Source: Pseudocolwellia sp049933045
GTDB taxonomy: Bacteria; Pseudomonadota; Gammaproteobacteria; Enterobacterales; Alteromonadaceae
Assembly (NCBI RefSeq): GCF_049933045.1
Contig: NZ_CP187926.1
Span: forward strand, 3,844,001 to 3,908,000
Length of the DNA: 64,000 bases
Reading direction: 5' to 3'
Below the pieces are notes generated by a model. That model worked only from the letters and a program-made list of their open reading frames with translations, was not told where the DNA came from and made no database searches. Below are positions 11,001-17,399 of the stretch, one piece after another. How positions within the stretch are numbered: the stretch's first letter is position 1; each line of letters starts with the position of its first letter. A program made the translations under genes and the position numbers.

Positions 11001-13693
11001 TTTCTACAGCCACATTAACCATTACGGTTAACGGTATTAATGATGCACCTGTAGCTAACTCTGATACGCAAACAACCAATGAAGATACTTCTGTAAGTGG
11101 GCAAGCTAACGCGACAGATATAGATGGAGATAACCTCACCTTTAGCTTAGCAACAGCACCAGAGCACGGCGATGTTGTTGTTAATTCTGATGGAACATAT
11201 CTATACACACCTGATACTGATTTTAACGGTACAGATACATTTATTATCGCTGTTGAGGACGAGAATGGTGGAAGTGATAGCACAACCGTTACCATTAACA
11301 TTACACCTATTAATGATGCTCCAGTAGCGGTTAATGATGGACCTATCTCTATTGTTGAAGATACACCAGCTACAGGTAATGTACTCACAAATGATAATGA
11401 CGTTGAAGGCGACACGTTAAGTGTTGTTCAGTTTATTATTGATGGAAGTTCAACGATTTATAATGCAGGAACAACAGCCACAATTACAGGGGTTGGAGAG
11501 CTTCTTATTAATAGTGACGGAGTATATATCTTTACTCCAGCAGTCGATTATAACGGAAGTGTACCGAGTGCTACCTATACTCTAAGTGATGGGGTAGGAA
11601 ACACAGATACTGCTATTTTAAACTTTAGTGATATAACACCTGTAAATGATTATCCAATTCATGTAACCGAGAATATACCTGCCACAGGTACAGTATTGAT
11701 TGAAGAGGGTGAAGTTGTTACCCAGTTTATTGTTAATGGTGATTCAACCGTTTATACCCCAGGCGATACAGCGACAATTGTAGGTGTGGGCAGCTTATTT
11801 ATTGACAGTAATGGGGCTTATGTTTTCACCCCGGAAACTGACTATATTGGCAGCATACCAAGTACCACTTACACCGTAAGTGATGGCACTAATATTACCG
11901 GTACTACTGTTTTAGATTTTAGTGATATTACACCAGCTATCTCACTTAATGAAGATTCATCAGCTTCAGGTAACGTACTCGTTAATGATAATGATGCTAT
12001 AACTCAATTCGTTATAGACGGAGACGATACTATTTATAGCGCAGGAGATTCTGCAGTTATTAATGGTATTGGTAATATATTGATCAACATGGATGGAACA
12101 TACACTTTCACGCCAGATGCTAATTATGCAGGTGTTATTCCTAATACCACCTATACTTATTCTGATCCTAATGGTGGTCTCCACACTGGTATTTTAAGCT
12201 TTAGAGGCGTAGTACCTGTAAATGATGCGCCAGAAGCAACAAATGAAGAACCTGTTGTTGTTACCGAAGATACACCAGCTACAGGTAATGTGCTGGCTAA
12301 CGACAATGATGTAGATGGCGATACACTTACCATTACTCAATTTACCATTGATGGAGATCCAGCAAGTTACAACGCTGGTGATACAGTTACTATTACTAAT
12401 ATTGGTAGCTTACAAATTAATGCCAATGGTAGCTTTACCTTTACTCCGTTTGCTAACTATAACGGTCCAGTACCGAGTGCAACCTATACGGTAAGCGACG
12501 GAAATGGTGCTACTGATATAGCAGAGTTAAACTTTAATGATGTTATTAGTGTAAATGATGCGCCAATCGTTATTGGTGAATCAATAACGACTGAAGAAGG
12601 TAGCCCAATAACCATTGATGTATTAAGTAATGACGTGGACGTAGAAGGCGATCCACTTATTGTCATAACTGTTGACGGACAAGATATTATTATCGACTCA
12701 ACAGTGACTTTGGCTAATGGAACCGTAGTCGTTCTTAATCAAGATAGTTCATTAACGGTTACGCCACCAGAAGGCTTTGATGGTGTTATTAATTTTGACT
12801 ATGTTGTGTCAGATAATAATGGTGCTCTTACTGCAGGTACTATTAATTTAACGGTACAGGCTTTACCGGTCGGAATAGATGTTGAAAGTAATATCGAAAT
12901 AGGACAACAAGTAACAACGTCTACTTTTGAATCAACTACTGATACACAAGTCGATATTATCGAGAGCGAAGAGCGATTTATTACTGCACCAGGCATTATT
13001 CTTGAAACAGTATTTGATGTAAGAGATCTTCATTCAACAATGGACTTAACGGTAGGTGCGCCAATTATTACAGCGATAGAAGGACTACAAACTCTTAATA
13101 ATATCAGTTCACATATCAATGCAGAATTTCCAATTTTGGAAACAATAGACAATTTAGAGCAATTCAGCATTTTTAATCAAAGTTTATCTGAAATTTTTGA
13201 TACTAATTACGAACCTTTTGATGAAGACGAAATAAATAGCCTCTTACTTACAAGCTCAGTAAACAACACAACTGATATTAATAATGATGAGTTGTTGATT
13301 GAAACAATAATGCGAGATAACAACCTCTTAATGAGCTTAAACGCTCAAACACAAACAAGCGATTTATCAAATGTTAACTATAATATTACTAGAGTTGATG
13401 GTCGTGCACTTTCAGACTGGATATTAGTAGAAAATAAAGGACTTGTTTTGATGGAGGTTCCTGAAAAAACTGAAGTTATACAGCTTAATATTGTGACAAA
13501 TACACTTGAGGGTTCAACAACAACACGCCCTATAGAGATTGATTTAACTTCTGGCAGTGTTAGTGAACTAGAAAGTGTAGAGCAAAACAATACAGACACA
13601 TTTGATAATAGAATTATACGAGAAGCATTTAGCAGCAATACCGAAACTGCTGCTCTTGCGCAAGCCCTTGATATAACAAAATTTCAATCATAA
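2..13693 (+). CDS. Giant cadherin/VCBS-like repeat adhesin (5' end outside window)
   Basis: Very large secreted or surface protein, open from the first in-frame codon at position 2. The GTG at 14 is an ordinary Val codon inside a repeat, so the real start lies upstream. Most of the protein is tandem Ig-like domains of about 100-115 residues with the consensus NDAPxAxxDGPxxVTEDTP, then GNVLxNDxDxxGDxLT, then FTFTPxxxYNG. This is typical of cadherin-like/VCBS domains, whose Asp-rich loops usually bind calcium. Two domain types alternate. Putative-Ig (He_PIG-type) domains with GLPxGLSxDxxTGxxxGT occur in two places. The last 270 residues (about 12870-13693) are non-repetitive and end without RTX nonapeptides. 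An operon of export-type genes starts 34 bp downstream, so this is probably its substrate. A role in attachment or biofilm is inferred from family and context; the ligand is unknown. Confidence 0.85.
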   Translation, partial: APDAVNDGPVSVTEDTPATGNVLTNDSDADGETLTLTQFVIDGDATIYSAGDTATLTGVGTLIINANGSYTFTPTPDYNGPVPSATYTVSDGTGEANESSTAVLSFTDVIAVDDAPEAVDDGPFDVTEDTPATGNVLGNDTDIENDPLTVVQFIIDGDATVHSAGDTATIAGVGTLLINTDGSFTFTPAPDYNGAVPNTTYTLGDGKGGFDTAVLSFNDVVAVNDAPDAVNDGPVSVTEDTPATGNVLTNDSDADGETLTLTQFVIDGDATIYSAGDTATLTGVGTLIINANGSYTFTPTPDYNGPVPSATYTVSDGTGEANESSTAVLSFSDVIAVDDAPEAVDDGPFDVTEDTPATGNVLGNDTDIENDPLTVVQFIIDGDATVHSAGDTATIAGVGTLLINTDGTFTFTPALNYNGAVPDTTYTLGDGKGGFDTAVLSFKDVVAVNDAPDAVNDGPVSVTEDTPATGNVLTNDSDADGNPLTLTQFVIDGDATTYLAGTTATIAGVGTLLVNADGTFTFTPVLNYNGAVPSATYTVSDGTGEANESSTAVLSFSDVIPVDDAPEAVDDGPFDVTEDTPSTGNVLGNDTDIEDDPLTVVQFFVNGDATLYNAGETAIIDGVGTLVINSDGAFTFTPEADYNGSVPIATYTVEDSNGGFDKGVLSFSDVSAVIDITTDNYTINENTIATLSVLDNDTFDSSAQVTAFTQGSNGTVTLNSDGTGTYTPNDHFFGSDSFTYTVTSGGVTETTTVNITVTEQNDSPDVEEIADQNAVDGQPVSIDISSFFSDANNDTLTFSTVGMPVGLSIDTNTGIISGTLDNSSSQNGPNNDGIYTITVTANDGRGGTVDQSFDYTVVNALPTAVNDDTSTTEDTAINIDVLVNDSDPDNDTLVVIEASAGNGTVVINGDNTLTYTPNTDFNGNDTIIYTIIDGEGGESTASVNVTISAVNDAPTSEGIDDQADADSSVINLDISANFTDIDGDVLNFTATGLPPGLSLDANTGVITGTVASNISTTGPYSVTITANDGNGESINTSFTWAFNNVPPTANDDIATTAEDENVVISVLNNDTDPDDDTLTVIVASASHGTVTIAGDGLTITYTPDADFNGVDIINYRISDGQSGESTATVTVTVNAVNDAPIVNTPLPDEAAIDGQDVSIDFNPYFSDVDGDTLTFTATGLPAGISINGITGVVSGTFASDASQSSPYTITIIAEDGNGTSVSDSFSWTIDNPPLQANPDTNTVTENGTLNIPASSGVLSNDADPDGDNISVAEVDNSNANVGNLVSGSFGGSFIINADGSYSFDAGTDFDDLAVGESRTTSVIYQASDNEGGLSSSTLTITVTGENDAPVVSPETQTTNEDTPISGQVNATDAEGDVLTITLKTSPSNGTVIVNNNGTYTYTPNNNFNGVDTFIVTVEDSNGSNVDETVTINVTPINDAPIANDDGAFTVTEDTPFSDNVLNNDTDAEGDTLSVVQFAVDGDATIYSAGTTAAIDGIGTLVINSDGTFTFSPAENYTGAIPNTTYAITDANGGIDASVLSFNNIVSVNDAPDAVNDGPVEVTEDTAATGNVLTNDSDAEGAALTLTQFVIDGDATTYLAGTTATIAGVGDLVINSDGSFTFTPVLNYNGAVPSATYTVSDGTGEANESSTAVLSFSDVIAVDDAPEAVDDGPFDVTEDTPSSGSVLGNDTDIESDPLTVVQFIIDGDATVHSAGDTATIAGVGTLLINTDGTFTFTPAPDYNGAVPNTTYTLGDGKGGIDTAVLSFNDVVAVNDAPDAVNDGPVSVTEDTAATGNVLTNDSDAEGAALTLTQFVIAGDATIYNAGDTATLTGVGTLIINANGSYTFTPTPDYNGPVPSATYTVSDGTGGVNETSTAILSFTDVIAVDDAPIAVNDGPFNVTEDTPSIGNVLSNDTDAENDTLSVVEFFVDGDATTYLAGTTATIAGVGELVINTNGSFTFTPTLNYNGAIPNTTYVVSDGEGGIDMGELSFNDVVAMNDAPDAVNDGPVEVTEDTAATGNVLTNDSDAEGAALTLTQFVIDGDATTYLAGTTATIAGVGDLVINSDGSFTFTPVLNYNGAVPSATYTVSDGTGEANESSTAVLSFSDVIAVDDAPEAVDDGPFDVTEDTPSSGSVLGNDTDIEGDPLTVVQFIIDGDATVHSADDTATIAGVGTLLINTDGTFTFTPAPDYNGAVPNTTYTLGDGKGGFDTAVLSFNDVVAVNDAPDAVNDGPVSVTEDTPATGNVLTNDSDADGETLTLTQFVIDGDATTYLAGTTATIAGVGDLVINSDGSFTFTPALNYNGAVPSATYTVSDGNGGSDTAVLSFTDVIVVDDAPIAINDGPFDVTEDTPSIGNVLSNDTDAENDTLSVVEFFVDGDATTYLAGTSATIAGVGELVINTNGSFTFTPALNYNGAVPNTTYVVSDGEGGIDMGELSFNDVIAINDAPDAVNDGPVSVTEDTPATGNVLTNDSDAEGAALTLTQFVIDGDATIYNAGDTATLTGVGTLIINANGSYTFRPTPDYNGPVPSATYTVSDGTGGVNETSTAILSFTDVIVVDDAPIAINDGPFDVTEDTPSIGNVLSNDTDAENDTLSVVEFFVDGDATTYLAGTSATIAGVGELVINTNGSFTFTPALNYNGAVPNTTYVVSDGEGGIDMGELSFNDVIAINDAPDAVNDGPVSVTEDTPATGNVLTNDSDAEGAALTLTQFVIDGDATIYNAGDTATLTGVGTLIINANGSYTFTPTPDYNGPVPSATYTVSDGTGGVNETSTAILSFTDVIAVDDAPIAVNDGPFDVTEDTPSTGNVLSNDTDAENDTLSVVEFFVDGDATTYLAGTTATIAGVGELVINTNGSFTFTPALNYNGAVPNTTYVVSDGEGGIDMGELSFNDVIAINDAPDAVNDGPVSVTEDTPATGNVLTNDSDAEGAALTLTQFVIDGDATIYNAGDTATLTGVGTLIINANGSYTFTPTPDYNGPVPSATYTVSDGTGGVNETSTAILMFNSIAPVVDIMPDSLSTIEDTPVILDVLANDSFDSSAQVTSFTQGTNGSVSITADGIATYTPENNFFGTDSFIYTVTSGDVTETTTVSVVITEQNDVPETDVIADQNAVDSQLISIPLSDYFSDADGDILTFTVTGLPIGLNIDAITGVISGTLDSSASQGGAANNGIYSITVTADDGRGGTVDQTFNYTIVNGLPTAVNDAVTTTEDTATIINVLINDSDADNDTLTVTQATAGNGTVIINADNTITYTPNANFNGADTIIYQIIDGEGGESTASVNVTVTAVNDAPTTAGLSDQADADSSTITLDVSANFSDVDGDNLSFSGTGLPTGLSIDADTGVITGTVASDISNSGPFNVTIVANDGNNGTTSTSFAWAFENVPPIANDDIASVVEDGTVVISVLANDTDPDNDPLTIIETSAPNGIAVITADNTITYTPNENFTGTDIINYRISDGSGSFSTATVTVSVTSINDAPIINTSLPHEAAIDGQTVSINFSPYFSDIDGDTLTFTAAGLPNGISIDSNTGVVSGTFDSDASTNSPYTIIITVDDGHAGNVSDSFSWTVANPPIQATPDTNTVNENESLIISSAGGILINDLDSDGDSLIVEEVQNETTNVGQAINGSAGGSFTINADGSYRFETGTDFDDLAVGASRTTSVVYQASDGEGGFSTATLTITVNGINDAPVANSDTQTTNEDTSVSGQANATDIDGDNLTFSLATAPEHGDVVVNSDGTYLYTPDTDFNGTDTFIIAVEDENGGSDSTTVTINITPINDAPVAVNDGPISIVEDTPATGNVLTNDNDVEGDTLSVVQFIIDGSSTIYNAGTTATITGVGELLINSDGVYIFTPAVDYNGSVPSATYTLSDGVGNTDTAILNFSDITPVNDYPIHVTENIPATGTVLIEEGEVVTQFIVNGDSTVYTPGDTATIVGVGSLFIDSNGAYVFTPETDYIGSIPSTTYTVSDGTNITGTTVLDFSDITPAISLNEDSSASGNVLVNDNDAITQFVIDGDDTIYSAGDSAVINGIGNILINMDGTYTFTPDANYAGVIPNTTYTYSDPNGGLHTGILSFRGVVPVNDAPEATNEEPVVVTEDTPATGNVLANDNDVDGDTLTITQFTIDGDPASYNAGDTVTITNIGSLQINANGSFTFTPFANYNGPVPSATYTVSDGNGATDIAELNFNDVISVNDAPIVIGESITTEEGSPITIDVLSNDVDVEGDPLIVITVDGQDIIIDSTVTLANGTVVVLNQDSSLTVTPPEGFDGVINFDYVVSDNNGALTAGTINLTVQALPVGIDVESNIEIGQQVTTSTFESTTDTQVDIIESEERFITAPGIILETVFDVRDLHSTMDLTVGAPIITAIEGLQTLNNISSHINAEFPILETIDNLEQFSIFNQSLSEIFDTNYEPFDEDEINSLLLTSSVNNTTDINNDELLIETIMRDNNLLMSLNAQTQTSDLSNVNYNITRVDGRALSDWILVENKGLVLMEVPEKTEVIQLNIVTNTLEGSTTTRPIEIDLTSGSVSELESVEQNNTDTFDNRIIREAFSSNTETAALAQALDITKFQS
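2012..4320 (+). repeat. Adhesin multi-domain module, copy I
   Basis: A run of diverse Ig-like and He_PIG-like domains that starts near the residues SAVIDITTDNYT and ends near INDAPIANDDG. The same domains in the same order and of the same length recur about 7,002-7,004 bp downstream (9016-11330). The protein similarity is clear but the DNA has diverged. This is an older block duplication than the near-identical arrays around it. Confidence 0.75.
4321..9015 (+). repeat. Adhesin repeat array 2 with 675-bp supra-repeats
   Basis: Second array of alternating A/B domains. In its last 2 kb the supra-repeat unit is exactly 675 bp: TAACGATGGTCCATTTGATG occurs at about 7021, 7696 and 8371, and the flanking sequence is almost identical between copies. 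Such long direct repeats are prone to in-frame expansion or contraction, and also to assembly collapse. Confidence 0.85.
9016..11330 (+). repeat. Adhesin multi-domain module, copy II
   Basis: Second copy of the module at 2012-4320. It keeps the same order of domains, including DSSAQVT-FTQG, the EQND linker, IADQNAVD, GGTVDQ-F-YT and INDAPxxNT. A short array of more degenerate Ig-like domains follows (about 11330-12560), of which two are shortened. Confidence 0.75.
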
Positions 13694-13727
13694 ATTAAAA
13701 CATTTATGTAGACAGGAGTAATAATAA

Positions 13728-15236
13728 ATGAAAATTCCCTTTATACCTGCGGTACTTATTTTATCTTTAGGTGGCTGTACAGTAATACCAGAACCTTTTG
13801 ATAAAGATCAGTTATCAAAACAAGCTAAAGAACGTTTATCAATAGTTACATTGAATCAGGACCCTGTTTCCGCGCCTATCAATTTATACGACGCAATGGC
13901 GCGCGCATTAAAATACAACCTTGATTACAAAGTAGAGCTAATGGAAGAAGCGTTGAGAATAAGTGAGTCAGATCTTTCTCGTTTCGATATGTTACCTCAG
14001 CTTGTAGCAACCGGCGGATATACAGGCAGAGATAATTATGCGGGTGCTTCAAGTCGTTCATTACTTACCAATACTGAATCGTTAGAGCCATCAACATCCA
14101 GTGAGAAAAACAGCCTTCAATCGGATCTTTCTTTAAGCTGGGATGTACTCGATTTTGGTCTTTCATATGTTCGTAGCAAACAAAAAGCAGATGAAGCTCT
14201 TATCGCTTTAGAACATCGTCGTAAAGTAGCTAACCGCATTATTGAGGATGTACGAACTTCATTTTGGCGAGCTGTTAGCGCAGAACGTATGTTAGGGAAA
14301 TTAGACGGACTTGCACAAAATGTTGAAGACAACCTTGCCAGTTCAAGAGCACTTGAAAGCCGACGTGCTACTGCGCCATTAACTGCACTAACTTATCAGC
14401 GCGAACTTATTGGAATAAAAAGAGAAATACAAAGGTTACAACGCGAGCTTATGATCGCTAAACGTCAGCTTGCCGCATTAATGAACCTAGCGCCAAGCGA
14501 ACCTTTTACATTAGCGTTACCAGACCGCAATAGGAAGCCATTAAAGCAACCATTTGAAGTAGACGAAATGGTGACCGTTGCGCTAGAAAACAGAAGTGAA
14601 TTAAGAGAGGTAGATTATCGTTTGCGTATTAATTCTCATGAATTAGATGCAACCATCCTTTCAGCGTTTCCAAGTTTCCGATTATTTGTAGGTGCCAACA
14701 ATAGCTCTAACGATTTTTTATATAATAACGATTGGGTAAATTGGGGCGCACAAGCAAGTTGGAATGTAATGAACTTATTCCGTCTTCCAGAGCATAAAAA
14801 AACCATAGCGGCTCAAGATAATTTATTAGAAGCACGTGGTTTGGCATTAACTATGGCAGTAATGACACAGGTACATGTATCGTATGCCCGTTATAATCAT
14901 TTGACAAAAACCTTCAATACAGTGCAACAAGAAAACGCAATTCAAAAACGTATTATGGATCAAATCCGAAAAGGCTTTAAAGCCGATACGGTAAGTAAAC
15001 AAAGCCTGATCCGTGAAGAAATGAAAACCCTAATAACAGAAGTAAAATATGATATTGCGTTTGCTGATATGCAAAATGCATACGCTAATCTGTTTGCTGC
15101 AATAGGAATAGACGATTTTGGACCCGATATTACCGGTTCTGAACCTTTAGATAAACTAAGCTCGTCGTTAGAAACATTATGGGCAGAACGTGTTACACCA
15201 TCAGGCTTAACGTTATTAAATGGTAATGTTAAATAA
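13728..15236 (+). CDS. TolC-like outer-membrane efflux lipoprotein
   Basis: 502-residue outer-membrane channel protein of the OEP/TolC family. It has a short hydrophobic signal with a lipobox (LGGC, lipidated Cys17). Two long amphipathic helical segments of the TolC type follow, around residues 60-250 and 280-470. It would form the outer-membrane exit duct of a tripartite exporter. It starts 34 bp after the adhesin stop, with AGGAG-like bases upstream of the ATG. Its stop codon shares one base with the start of the next gene (TAATG), so the cluster is almost certainly cotranscribed. Family assignment is by overall pattern; the cargo is inferred from position. Confidence 0.85.
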   Translation: MKIPFIPAVLILSLGGCTVIPEPFDKDQLSKQAKERLSIVTLNQDPVSAPINLYDAMARALKYNLDYKVELMEEALRISESDLSRFDMLPQLVATGGYTGRDNYAGASSRSLLTNTESLEPSTSSEKNSLQSDLSLSWDVLDFGLSYVRSKQKADEALIALEHRRKVANRIIEDVRTSFWRAVSAERMLGKLDGLAQNVEDNLASSRALESRRATAPLTALTYQRELIGIKREIQRLQRELMIAKRQLAALMNLAPSEPFTLALPDRNRKPLKQPFEVDEMVTVALENRSELREVDYRLRINSHELDATILSAFPSFRLFVGANNSSNDFLYNNDWVNWGAQASWNVMNLFRLPEHKKTIAAQDNLLEARGLALTMAVMTQVHVSYARYNHLTKTFNTVQQENAIQKRIMDQIRKGFKADTVSKQSLIREEMKTLITEVKYDIAFADMQNAYANLFAAIGIDDFGPDITGSEPLDKLSSSLETLWAERVTPSGLTLLNGNVK

Positions 15237-16018
15237 TGGGGTTACCCTTAAAAATTTATATTATTTTAGTTTTGCAAAGTCTACTTATTGGAAAAGCTGT
15301 TGGACAAACATCGTCAGAGCAAGCAATAGATAACACCAATAATAAAGAAGTTTATGTACGCGGTGTTATTTCAGCTCGAGATACAGCGGTCATTAGTTCT
15401 AGAATTAATGGTTTTGTTATTAAAAGTATTCCTTTTAGTGATGGAGAGGCTTTTGAAAAAGGTGTAGAGCTTGTTAGTTTTGACTGTACACGCAGTAAGG
15501 CTGAAGCAAAAGCAGCGAGAGCAACAGCCTTTGCACTTGAAACAACGCTAAAAAGTAACCAAGAATTAGACCTATATGGAGCTATTGGCAAAAATGACGT
15601 ACTTATTTCTCAAGCCAGACTCGAAAGCGCACAAGCTGAAGCCTTAGCACTTGAGGCAGGACTAAATGATTGTATTATTAAAGCACCATACGCAGGTCGT
15701 GTCGTTGAACGTTTAGCTAGCATAGCTGAAAGCCCAACTGCAGGTACACCGGTAATAAAAATACAACGTGAGAAAAATTTAGAAATTAAACTTATTGCGC
15801 CGTCCCATTGGCTTTCATGGTTAGAAATTGGCACCTCATTTTCTATAAAAATAGACGAAAATGGTAAAGTGCATGAAGCCTATATTGTGCGATTAGGTGC
15901 AGTAGTTGATCCGGTTAGTAAAACGATTAAGGTCATTGGACGATTTAAAGGAACACCTATAAATACCATACCAGGGATGAGTGGTGACGCTCGATTTATC
16001 TCTGCTGAGTCTCGTTAA
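15236..16018 (+). CDS. Periplasmic adaptor (RND/HlyD-type membrane fusion protein)
   Basis: 260-residue adaptor with an N-terminal signal peptide or anchor (about residues 5-23). A lipoyl/barrel-sandwich half follows (VYVRGVISARDTAVISSRIN, then GFVIKSIPFSDGEAFEKG), then a short helical hairpin, the second lipoyl half (IKAPYAGRVVERL) and a beta-barrel. It is shorter than AcrA-type proteins (about 370-400 residues) and lacks much of the membrane-proximal domain. Adaptors of this family join an inner-membrane component to a TolC duct. It overlaps the TolC-like gene by one base and is followed at once by a second adaptor-like gene. Confidence 0.85.
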   Translation: MGLPLKIYIILVLQSLLIGKAVGQTSSEQAIDNTNNKEVYVRGVISARDTAVISSRINGFVIKSIPFSDGEAFEKGVELVSFDCTRSKAEAKAARATAFALETTLKSNQELDLYGAIGKNDVLISQARLESAQAEALALEAGLNDCIIKAPYAGRVVERLASIAESPTAGTPVIKIQREKNLEIKLIAPSHWLSWLEIGTSFSIKIDENGKVHEAYIVRLGAVVDPVSKTIKVIGRFKGTPINTIPGMSGDARFISAESR

Positions 16019-16019
16019 T

Positions 16020-17399
16020 ATGGAAATTAAACAAGCTTCAAACACGCCAAAAAATATCAGTAAAAACAAACCTAAAACTGAAACCTTTCAAAAGTTATTG
16101 CAGTTTGAAGCGGATATTCGTGACCAAAAAAGTGATATGGAACTCCTATATCACATGGCTAATGAAACACGTTGTTTGTTAAATTACGGTCAGGCTTTTG
16201 TATTTAAAAAGCACGGTAGCACAGATGAAATGAAAGTGAATACGGTTTCAAGTATGGCTGTTGTTGATCGAAATTCACCAGCAATACGATGGATTGAACG
16301 TTTAATTTTATCATTAAGTAAAGATGTCGATCTTGAAAAAATGCAAGAATTCAAAGCTTCGGCGTATGCTGAACCACAAGATCCTGAAACCACCGAATAT
16401 CCTTTTATTAATATGATTTGGGTACCTTTAAAGCAACGTGATGGTACCTGTTTTGCGGGTATATTATTAGCTCGATTACTTGCTTGGCCGGCAGCTGAAA
16501 AATTAATCGCTGAACGATTAGCTGGAACATACTCTCATGCTTGGATGGCTTTTACACCGCATTGGACTGATCGGAGAAAACCATGGTTAACACGTATTCA
16601 AAAACGTATTGCCATTATTGCGGTAATCGTTATTGCCTTAATACCTGTAAGACTTAGTGTTTTAGCTCCCGTCAGAGTGGTAGCTGAACGGCCCTTTATT
16701 TTATCTTCCCCTACAAATGGCGTGGTAGAACGTATCCATGTGCCTCCAAACGCAGAAGTGAAGAAAGGCCAACTCATTGTAAGTCTTGAAGATATGTTAC
16801 TGCGCAATGACGCGGCAATGGCTTCTGAAAAACTTAAGGTTGCGGCTGTACGGTACGAAAGAGCAAAGAATGCAGCCTTTTCAGATAATGAGGCTGCGCG
16901 TGATATCGCTGTCACTAAATCTGAATATCACCTTGCTGAAGCTGAAGCGAATTATGCACAAGGTGTTTTAGAACGAGCACAATTACGAGCACCCCAAGAC
17001 GGTATAGCTGTTTATAGCGATCGTCGAGATTGGGAAGGCCGCCCTGTTTCTGTTGGTGAACATATTGTTGAAATAGCCGATCCTAACAAAGTTGAATTTA
17101 TAATAGAGCTGCCTCTTCGAGACTTGATAGAAATTAATCCTGAAGCCAAGGTTACAGTATATCTTGATAATGCTCCTCTTAGCGCGGTATCGGCAGAGGT
17201 AGCACGTAGCTCATATCATTCAAGCCGTTTGCCTGATGGTCGAGAAGCCTTTTTACTCGCGGCTAAGCCGATAGAAACAACAGATGACATACAAATAGGT
17301 GCTCATGGTTCAGCTCGTGTGTATGGTGGCTGGGTGCCTCTTATTTATCGTATATTACGTCGTCCAATTGCTGCTACACGCCAAGGCATCGGCTTATGA
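16020..17399 (+). CDS. GAF-like/HlyD fusion protein (inner-membrane adaptor)
   Basis: 459 residues from the ATG at 16020, which directly follows the previous stop. An in-frame GTG at 15981 would add 13 residues inside the upstream gene and is less likely. Residues 1-185 form a soluble, predicted cytoplasmic domain that resembles a GAF domain (heuristic: FEADIRDQKSDMELLYHMAN, later YPFINMIWVPLKQRDGT). A single transmembrane helix follows at about 198-218. The rest is a HlyD-type adaptor with two lipoyl halves (SSPTNGVVERIHVPPNAEVK and LRAPQDGIAVYSDR), a helical hairpin and a beta-barrel. The layout suggests that cytosolic sensing or docking is linked to the periplasmic channel. It overlaps the next gene by 4 bp (ATGA). 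Confidence 0.8.
   Translation: MEIKQASNTPKNISKNKPKTETFQKLLQFEADIRDQKSDMELLYHMANETRCLLNYGQAFVFKKHGSTDEMKVNTVSSMAVVDRNSPAIRWIERLILSLSKDVDLEKMQEFKASAYAEPQDPETTEYPFINMIWVPLKQRDGTCFAGILLARLLAWPAAEKLIAERLAGTYSHAWMAFTPHWTDRRKPWLTRIQKRIAIIAVIVIALIPVRLSVLAPVRVVAERPFILSSPTNGVVERIHVPPNAEVKKGQLIVSLEDMLLRNDAAMASEKLKVAAVRYERAKNAAFSDNEAARDIAVTKSEYHLAEAEANYAQGVLERAQLRAPQDGIAVYSDRRDWEGRPVSVGEHIVEIADPNKVEFIIELPLRDLIEINPEAKVTVYLDNAPLSAVSAEVARSSYHSSRLPDGREAFLLAAKPIETTDDIQIGAHGSARVYGGWVPLIYRILRRPIAATRQGIGL

Noticed and set aside
2..12560. CRISPR-like regular repeats
   Set aside because: The period is 300-675 bp and in frame, and the repeats encode Ig-like domains. There are no short spaced repeats and no cas genes.
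15981..16019. GTG start that would extend the GAF-HlyD protein by 13 residues
   Set aside because: The ATG at 16020 directly follows the upstream stop in an otherwise tightly coupled operon. The extension would lie wholly inside the upstream gene.
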